Assembly: GCA_030248215.1 (NCBI GenBank)
Contig: JASANG010003728.1
Coordinates: 30,125-94,124 of the forward strand
DNA: 64,000 bases
Reading direction: 5' to 3'
Source of the DNA: Enoplolaimus lenunculus
Taxonomy: Eukaryota; Nematoda; Enoplea; Enoplida; Thoracostomopsidae
Shown: piece by piece, positions 56,530 through 64,000 of the stretch
How positions within the stretch are numbered: position 1 is the stretch's first letter
Layout: every line of letters begins with the position of its first letter
Translations under genes and position numbers: made by a program
The notes under the pieces: generated by a model
What the model saw: the letters and a program-made list of their open reading frames with translations, nothing else
The model's database searches: none
What the model was told of the DNA's origin: nothing

Positions 56530-58850
56530 GCTAATAAGTTATAGTAAGTTTTGAAACGATTGCAACTGACCATGTGACAATTGTACGGTTGTATAATGGC
56601 CAAACAAAAAAAACATGTTCTGTAGATTTTTAAAAGACGATGAGAAACCTAATAGTTTAGCTTTATCGCAAGTGTAAGTTTTTGCAGTGCCGGCTGAAGC
56701 GCCTCCAAACACCCAATTTGGGGTCCCGACCCTTGGGGAGCCTTACTTTGGCAAACTGAAAAGTTCAAGTTATAGAGTTGCAAAACATTTTATTAGGGGC
56801 CCCTCGAACCTGTTTGGGGAGATCGACTATCTTAACATCGTCTCTGAGTTTTTGCAGTGAGAACTTGAAGTTTAAAGTTGCACATATATACAATTTTGTT
56901 CCACATCCAGTTTCAAAATCTTGCACTGCACGTTCTCTAGCCTTTATAACTTATTTACTGCCAAATTATGCTTCAAAACGCATTGAAATTTTTAACCACG
57001 TTTATTTTGGAACCTGTCCCGCACGATCTTCGACTGTCTTTTAGCCCACGTAACGCTTAAACTAAGCCTGTAACTCAGCGTACGCTTAAACACAAGCCTA
57101 AGTCTCTCACTACCACTAGGCGCGCGACAGGCCCCTATAATAAACCCTTTTTCATATGAATATTTTCTTTATCTGAGATCAAATATGAGTTCGATCATCA
57201 AGCTGTATTATATTCTCACGTCACTTTCTGCCCCTGATTGATATGCATGGGCCTAATTGTTGAACACTGTACATTATACATTGTTTCACCTACACATTCA
57301 TCTGAAGTTGGTCATAGTCAACTCTATGTGAGAATCAGTTATCATGGGTTGTTTTGTTGCGTCTCTAAAAGTGTTTCATAAACGGTCAATTTTTGTATTT
57401 GGGTAATTTGAACGGCAAATCAATGTCAAAATGAATTTATGTGAATTAATAATATAGCTGCATGTCTGAAACCACTCATAATACCAAATTATATTGAATT
57501 ATGAAACAGTTTTCGCACGGCTTTTATGCTCGAAGATTGTACTAAACTATAAAGTGATTTTTGCTAATAGTCAAATAAAATTTTTTATTTGATTTCATCA
57601 AAAGCGTTTCGTTGTGTTAAAATTTGTGGTATTTTTTATATATTTGTGAAGCGAAATATTTTGTTGGCAGCTTAATTTAGCCAATTTTAGCGAAAATAAT
57701 AGAAAATGTCCACTTGAAGAATATATTAAATGTCGAATTCATCTGAAAAAATTCTGAGACCGCAATGGTGAATGTACATAGTTTTGCTCTGTATTATTGT
57801 GCAAACGTTAATATTAAACAACTTCTAGATAATACAGAAATAAAACAAAATCAGTGAGAGTAACAACTTAGGCTTAGATTTTATCTTGGATTTGCCCTCA
57901 TATTCAAGTTTAAGATTAAGCTTATGATTTTGAACTGAAAGCTTTTACATAAGACATGCTTCTTTTATGTCGGTAATAGTACTCTTCCAGTCTTCACACT
58001 GCCGTAGAAATAACAGAAACAAGTCAATTTCATTCTGCTGTTTGTACGGTAACGTTTCAAAACCATTAATGAGGCTTTTATAGTTGCATCCGTGCAAGAT
58101 AAGTACTTTCTGTAAACTTAAACTTATAGTTTAACTAAACTTGAATGTGAATTTCAACAAAACTTAAATGGCTGGACGTAAAACTATACTACAATTTTAA
58201 GTTTAAGTTAAACTATCGTATTTTTAAGATTACGGCGAATTTAAGCTAAACTTATTTTTGGTTTATAATATAAAAGTAGTCAAAACTAGTTTTTAGAATT
58301 AATTAAGTTTAAAGACTAAACAAATTGTCATATTTCAAATGAGTTTAAGCGTAAGCTACCAGTTAGTTTAGTTAATCTAGGATATTAGTTTAATAACAAT
58401 ACTATAGATTTGCTTAAGCTTAAATCGAGTTAGTTTGAGTTTTTAGAGATTATGGGTCTATTTTTCACAAAGTCAACCAGATACGTTGTTTGACTTTACA
58501 TTTGAAAAATAAACGTTGCTAGGATGAACGGTTTAATAATTCGCAATGAACATTTCTTATCAGCTGAAAATGATAGGCGATGCCACTTGAGACGTGGCAA
58601 GATAAGTACATATCGCAATTTGATATTCCATTTTAGTTTAGTTTTGAACGGTGACCAAAATCAATAGAAACAGCTCAGCTTTAAAAAGCTGATGCCAAAA
58701 TAACAGTCATTCTTTATAATGTGAATTGGTCATTACGAAATGAAACTTTGGTGGGTTAAAATTTAAAAATTTAGTAATAATAATCCGTTATCTGCGTATA
58801 ATGTTCTGACAAAATGCTACGTGCTATGGAGTATACGCCGTGAACAAAAA
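56530..58850. other. Repeat relics, no gene recognised
   Basis: 57050-57110 has worn TTAGGC/CCTAAG sequence. 57147-57343 is a decayed tRNA-like MITE (CCCTTTTTCATATGAATATT ... TGTGAGAATC) containing a second relic (TTCTGCCCCTGATTGATATG). 58100-58460 is rich in AGTTTAA/TTAAACT and shares GCTTAAGCTTAAATCGAGTT with 33.4 kb. Confidence 0.5.
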
Positions 58851-58852
58851 TA

Positions 58853-59063
58853 CACTGTAAATTTCAGTCAGTTGATTTTAACTCAAAACGTGTTGAATCA
58901 CTCCAGTCTGAGTTAGGACTGTCAGAACTCAAAAATTTGAGTTGATTCAATTCATTCTGAGTTAATTAATCAACTAACCCAAGTCAACTCAATTCAGAGT
59001 AAGAATCAACTCAACTCAGAGTGAGTTAATGTTTACTGATATTAAATTCAGAAATAACTAACT
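58853..59063. mobile_element. GAGTTGA-family MITE, right end missing
   Basis: It starts CACTGTAAATTTCAGTCAG after TA. It follows the family through the AATGTTTACTGATATTAA block and then stops. Confidence 0.8.
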
Positions 59064-59069
59064 CGCCAC

Positions 59070-60650
59070 AAAGCATGTTTATCTGCAGCAAATCATGGTT
59101 TCTTGTTTTATTTTTTAATAGATTGTACAAGGTTAAAAGTTTGCAAAAATGTTAAAAATGAGTGTCAAATATAAGTGATTAGTTGTCAAAACATGTTTGA
59201 TTTTTATTTTTAATAAATAAACGTTTTAATTTTTAAATTTTGTGCCATTTTTCTTTAATTCATTGATTTTTTTCTAAAACAGGAGCTCGCCAAATAATAC
59301 GAGTATTTACCAACGAACCGACTTGTTTTAATAAAAGCGTCTAACGAACTTTTATTCTTGGGTTTGCTCAAAAGAGAATTAGTTGACCCTCAATAGTTAG
59401 CATTAATTACGATGTAATTATGTATATGGCGGTATAAAATAACTGAATGTTTTAGCGTATAAAATTTCTTCAGACCAATTTACATATACACTATCATGTA
59501 CTATAATAGTAGATGAATTATGCGGATCACATAAATCGAAATCACATATATAAACGCATTACTACAGGAGCGTATGACCGAATGGAGTCAATGTCTACCA
59601 ATATTTCAATTGCTTGGCTGAGGATTCCTTTTAGAACAATGTTTAAATCTTTAGTCAACCCGACATACAACAGCTTGCCCTAAGAAAAAGATTTCGAGTA
59701 CCTTGCAAACGTAGCTTAAACTTTCCTGAAGACAAAGGAGTTACTTTTACAATTAAGAGCCCGTTGGACGTTTCTGGTTACTGTACAGATTTAATTTCAA
59801 GGCTACAAAAAGTCACACAAGCAGTTTAGCTGTCAGAATCAATTTGCTAAAGAAGCATTTTAACAAGTGCAGTCGACTTATCAATAATGCAACTTCCACA
59901 ATAAAATGCGTACACCAGGTGACTTTTGAGGGGGTAGTGTCTTGGACACTGAAGCCAAAAAAGCTTCAGTATCCTGAACCTTGAAGCCAAAAAGAATGTG
60001 CCACAATAGCTAAATACTTCTTTGCATGGTGTTAATTCTGTTTATTAATCACAAATCCAAAACTGATGGTACCAGCGTAAATTGTAGGTTACAGAAGCTC
60101 CCTTCCAAAATTTTGTTGAATGATGACAAAAAGCGTTGCAGCTGCCACAACTTATAGGTATAGTCTAGTTAACTGAAACCTTAATTGGCTGCCATTGCGT
60201 AATTGCTTTTGCGAATTGTGGAATTTCTAGTTAATTGTATATTTTGATGTTAAACCCTCGGTAATTTCGAGTAAAAGTATGGAATATTTTAAAGAATTCG
60301 CCCATATGTTTGTTTTTACCCCGTCTCCGTTGCCGCTTTTAGAGGCTGCTTGTTAAAGTTATTGGTAAAAAATATAACCATTTGATATTCCGTCAAATAT
60401 TTTGCACAAAAGCGGCAAATTACTACTAAAAACGGTACAACCGGGGGTATGCTCCGGCTAATGTAGCATGTTTGCCAAAGGTTGTGGCAAATTCGGTAGT
60501 AAAATTTTTAAAATTTTTGTATAAATTGTGCTAGCTACCCAATGTGTTATTTTCTGAGTGTAGGGCATTTTTGAACCAGTACTAGGTGGTTGTGAGGATT
60601 TTGCCTACACATGACGTATAAATTACTAACCGTTGTGCATTGCGAATGTA
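59070..60650. other. No recognised feature
   Basis: AT-rich, with only chance frames. There is one local repeat of CTGAAGCCAAAAA / CTTGAAGCCAAAAA near 59950-59990. Confidence 0.4.
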
Positions 60651-60666
60651 TTCTACGTGCACAGAT

Positions 60667-61430
60667 TAGAGCTGTAAGTGGGTAAAGATTTTTTACCCGC
60701 GCTGCGCTTAACCGGGAAAATTTTACACGGATATATCCGCGCAAACTTCCTTTACCCGCTATCCGCCTTTACCCGCCGTTATTTTTTTGTCTGTGTTCAA
60801 TACAACTTTGTAATTTTACAGCGTATAGATGTTAGTCACTCGATTTACGTTACAAAAACTCCTATTAGTAACTTTGAAAACAAACCACTCACTAAAAATG
60901 TAACACCGGATAATATTGCAAGTTACTCCAATCACCGGTAAAACTAGATTGTTTACCGATGGGTGATCATGATCAGTGAATCAAAACGTTCTTATTTGCA
61001 TGAAATCATTCTAATTAAGATCGTATAACCACACATTTTTTATGGTTTCGTCGCAATTTGTCTTAAGAATTCATTCAGAAAACCTTGCGTTCAAATTGTT
61101 GGAAGTCAAAAAATATAATCTCCATAGGAACAGCGAAGAACGCTTCCATATGCTCTATGATAAGCTGTACTCCACAAATATCTTTTGAAATGTACGTAAA
61201 AAGTATTCCCGCATGCGTGGGCCTAATTCAGCCAGAACCATAATCTTCGTAACCTGCTTTTGTTGTTAGGTATACTAGCTATATACTTTATGCCGCTGTT
61301 TGCCGTTTTTATGAAAATTTTAAGCGGGTAAAGAATGACAAATTTTTACCCGCGCTTTGAAATTCTTTACCCGCGGGTATACCAGCGTCAAAATTTTCTT
61401 GCCCGTATTCACGGGTAGCGTGCATCTCTG
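60667..61430. mobile_element. 764-bp hAT-type element with perfect 8-bp duplication
   Basis: GCACAGAT occurs at 60659-60666 and again at 61431-61438, exactly flanking the element. The ends TAGAGCTGTAAG and CGTGCATCTCTG are imperfect inverted repeats of the hAT type (YAGAGMTGYAMG). Near both ends TTTTACCCGCG/CGGGTAAA repeats several times, as transposase-binding repeats do. It has no coding sequence. Confidence 0.9.
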
Positions 61431-61440
61431 GCACAGATTG

Positions 61441-61557
61441 CAGGGGCTGAACGTTTTTCAGTGGGACCAGAGTAGAATAAGCTTGAGCTTTAAACTGTTT
61501 TTTTGCTTGGCTTAGGCTTCGGCTTATGAAACAGCTTATAACGCTGTACCGCCCCTG
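61441..61557 (+). mobile_element. TTAGGC-bearing MITE, short copy
   Basis: CAGGGGCTGAACG to CCGCCCCTG, 117 bp, with CTTGGCTTAGGCTTCGGC inside. It abuts the hAT-type element's duplication. Confidence 0.8.
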
Positions 61558-61854
61558 TTCTTTACATTGGTTACCTGCCCTGATCACTCCACGCCTAAAT
61601 TTGAATTTTTGAAAAATTCGCTTTTTAAGGTCCCAGGTGCCCGCTTGGATATTATAAAAGTTGCTGAAGTTAGAACCGAAGATACTACGCCATCTCGAAG
61701 AAGGCTCAGTCATCAAACACATTTTCGAAATTCTATTTTAGTTTTCTTGAGCACAAACTATTATTGAAACAAATAGCCAGGCAAGACAAATTATATACTA
61801 TTTCAACAAACTGAACTTCTCCAAGCACTTAGCATTATGCCGCAACTCAAAATC

Positions 61855-62087
61855 GGCCCATGTACAGAACAGGGCCGGAACAGTAGTTATAAGCATATTC
61901 CTAAGCCTAAGCCTAAGCCTAAGCGTAAGCCTAAGCGCATGGATGAGCCTATTCCTAAGCCTAAGCCTATTCCTAAGCCTAAGCCTAAGCCTAAACCTAA
62001 GCCTAAGCAAAAAATTTGTCTAAAACTTAAACTGACTCTATTATAGCCCCTCCGGAAAACGGTCTGGCCCGGTTCTATACATGGGCC
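61855..62087 (-). mobile_element. TTAGGC-bearing MITE with the longest telomere-like tract
   Basis: The ends are long: GGCCCATGTACAGAACAGGG and, on the other strand, GGCCCATGTATAGAACCGGG. From about 61893 to 62010 the plus strand is nearly continuous CCTAAG units (TTAGGC on the minus strand) with a few substitutions. Long frames of Lys-Pro or Leu-Gly repeats here come from the hexamer. Confidence 0.88.
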
Positions 62088-62219
62088 TAAAAATCTATAT
62101 GAATGTAACTCAGCCATAAATTTCATTTATTTCTTTGATTAAAAATAAAATTTACAAATATGTCTTTACATTTTAAACATGACGAGAGGAGTACAAATTC
62201 AATATAGAGAGCTACCCTT

Positions 62220-62510
62220 TATTTAGAGGGGGTACAACCGGTGCGAACCATGACACTTTTTGTACGGGGCTTCAAACATGCTCACCTTATAGTTTAATTT
62301 AGAGGTATTCTTGTTATATCGAACCCCCCTTAAACAAAGAGGGTTCGGCCAAAAATTCAGCGCTCGGTGGTACATTTTGTAACATGCGGGACCCCAAGAG
62401 ATGCAGACTTTTTTGTCATGATCCACTTTTGGTAAAACTAAGAATGGATTTGCCCTTTTAAACAAGAATATGCAACTGGGTTCTTTCTACGTGCAAAAAT
62501 GTATCTACCA
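62220..62510. mobile_element. GCATGAT...ACATTC-family MITE, decayed copy
   Basis: AGGGGGTACAACC and GAACCCCCCTTAAA, with TATGCAACTGGGTTCTTTC at the right, resemble 17835-18172. Confidence 0.45.
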
Positions 62511-63460
62511 CCGCTCGACAGCTTGTCGACCAACATTTCGTCGCCCGACATCTCGTCGACCCCGACAATTTGTTGCTCCGACAACTCGTTGACGGCGACA
62601 ACTCGCGGACCGCCACAACTTGTCAGCCCAACAACTCGTCGATCCCAAATACTTGTCACCCAGACCACTCGTCGATCCCGTGCGATAACTTGTCAACCCC
62701 AAAAACTTGTTGTTCTGACAACTCGTCGACTTTTCGACAACTTGTCGCCCTGACAACTCGTCGACCACAGTGACGTAGTGCGAACGCTAATGGTATGACT
62801 GCGCTTTCTTTCAAGACAACTATGGTGTATAGTTGGCTGAATATGTTGGGTACTGTACCAGCAAGCTCTTGCGTATGGTGACGCGAGCTAAATACAACAT
62901 ACGATTTCCCTCATGTTTGTAGTCATAAGTTAGAAACAGGTCTGTGGCCAGCTCACCTTGATAGGCCGGCTAAAAAATTTTCCGGAGGGTCATACAAGGG
63001 TTTTAATAGTTTGCAAGCAAGGTTGAAACTTTTTAGGTGGCCAAAACTTACCAAGCGGTGCTGAACTCCCCTGCCCGCCCTGACCACAGGCCCTGCTAGA
63101 AATTTTTCTTCTCGATCGTTTTGTGTTAGTTCCGGCGGCATAGATCGTGGGAACGAACTAAAATATTAATTTGCATTTGAAACTAATAATTTGTAAATGC
63201 TCGTCGAAACTGATCTGAACCTAAGAATGAACGACAAGTTGTTGGGTCGACGAGTTGTCGCACTTGCTGGCATACGCAAGTTGTCGGGTCAACGAATTGT
63301 CGGGACGAAAAACTGTTGAGTTTGAAGAGTTGTCGGAGCGACTGCATCAGTACTGGCAGGCGACAAGTTGTCGGGTCGACGAGATGTCGGAAACCACAAA
63401 ATGACGGACTACGAAGTGTCAGTCGACGAGTTGTCGGGCAACGAATTGTCGTGATACCAC
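62510..63460. repeat. Opposed clusters of the 18-bp GTCGAC repeat around a hAT-type MITE
   Basis: At 62510-62770 units read like CGACAACTCGTCGACCCC. At 63225-63460 they read as the complement, GGGTCGACGAGTTGTCGG. The spacer holds the MITE at 62937-63095. Opposed arrays of short tandem repeats resemble the ends of foldback elements. Confidence 0.65.
62937..63095. mobile_element. Short hAT-type MITE, diverged copy
   Basis: CAGGTCTGTGGCCAGCTCAC to CCACAGGCCCTG, 159 bp. Flanks TTAGAAA and CTAGAAA are probably an old target duplication. Confidence 0.8.
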
Positions 63461-63469
63461 AAAAAACAC

Positions 63470-64000
63470 TTTTCACGCGCTGTGTTCTTATCTCACCGTC
63501 GTTCCCCCGTTGTTGTAACGAGGAGAAATTTTTCGAAATGCTAGTGCTGTTGAAATGTTCATACTCCCTCTAAAAAATAAGATGATCTTCTCTTAATTTA
63601 CCGCGCGTATCGATTTTGAGTTCCTCAATAATTATAGAACGGTTGTTTTGCAGTTTATTATTATCCGTTAATATGCTGCAAATACATATATCCACTTATA
63701 ATTGGGTGGGGTAAGGCCGAAACACGATGCATGCTGGTTGCATTATTTCTAGACACGATGCATTTATTTGCATTCTCTTGTCTCTAGGACATCATCTATT
63801 CTTCTCAAAACTAATCCATTTTAACCCATGACAATGGACAATGTAGAAGCGACATGTGGATAATGTGCGTCCATCAAAATGGTCTTCGAATAGCGCGGGC
63901 TAGACACTGATTATTGAGTTACGTTCTATACAACTTCGGTGAGGGTTGCTTGTATTGGCAACTTGAACAAATTATCAAACCCCCTCGACCAAACTCCCAA
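63470..64000. other. No recognised feature
   Basis: Only chance frames. ACACGATGCAT recurs twice near 63725-63765. Confidence 0.4.

Noticed and set aside
61837-62126. Lys-Pro and Leu-Gly repeat proteins on both strands
   Set aside because: They are translations of the TTAGGC hexamer tract.
62499-62773. Ser/Thr-rich proteins over the GTCGAC repeat
   Set aside because: All frames are open because the 18-bp repeat lacks stops. There are no gene signals.

Overview
This window looks like nematode DNA. It is AT-rich and carries a gene for a cuticle collagen, with the collagen N-terminal anchor and a Gly-X-Y tail ending in the typical CxxC...APGY. Splice acceptors follow the worm-like T-rich consensus ending in CAG or TAG, and several start codons sit just downstream of TTTCAG-type acceptors, as expected for spliced-leader genes. 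The hexamer TTAGGC, the nematode telomere repeat, is scattered through the window. The heavy load of small transposons suggests a large, repeat-rich worm genome outside the well-studied rhabditids, perhaps a mermithid or another enoplean. That placement is a guess.

Six host genes can be supported. From left to right they are: a small secreted basic/Asn-rich protein (minus, 4769-5422); a 741-aa secreted protein with five FKTR repeats, rebuilt from three exons (minus, 13962-17481); an intronless secreted beta-lactamase-like protein of the LACT kind with all catalytic motifs (minus, 20569-22320); a 736-aa cuticle collagen rebuilt from three exons, with an exceptional His/Tyr-rich region of almost 500 residues (minus, 25818-31161); a 281-aa secreted basic protein with a Thr-rich, Tyr-rich tail (plus, 38822-40785); and a four-pass membrane protein in two exons (minus, 54308-56499). 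Five of the six are secretory or extracellular, which would suit cuticle and matrix building. Nothing in the sequence ties them into an operon.

Most of the rest is mobile DNA. I see about ten families of non-autonomous inverted-repeat elements, several in four to seven copies with recognisable target duplications: TA-flanked (Tc1/mariner type), 8-bp duplications (hAT type) and TTAA-flanked (piggyBac type). The TTAA family carries a tRNA-like segment with both Pol III boxes. Another family carries internal TTAGGC tracts, so it spreads telomere-like sequence. A broken RTE-type LINE lies at 42.44-44.33 kb. Minisatellites of 40 and 31 bp lie near 10 and 11 kb, and clusters of an 18-bp GTCGAC-rich repeat lie at 36.9-37.35 and 62.5-63.45 kb.

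The most unusual object is at 44437-51468. It is about 7 kb, compositionally distinct, and has matching inverted ends with clustered TACCCATATGGGTA palindromes. It has split an older small transposon into two recognisable halves, has no convincing coding sequence, and carries an old degenerate tandem array with a period of about 179 bp. I know no family that matches it.
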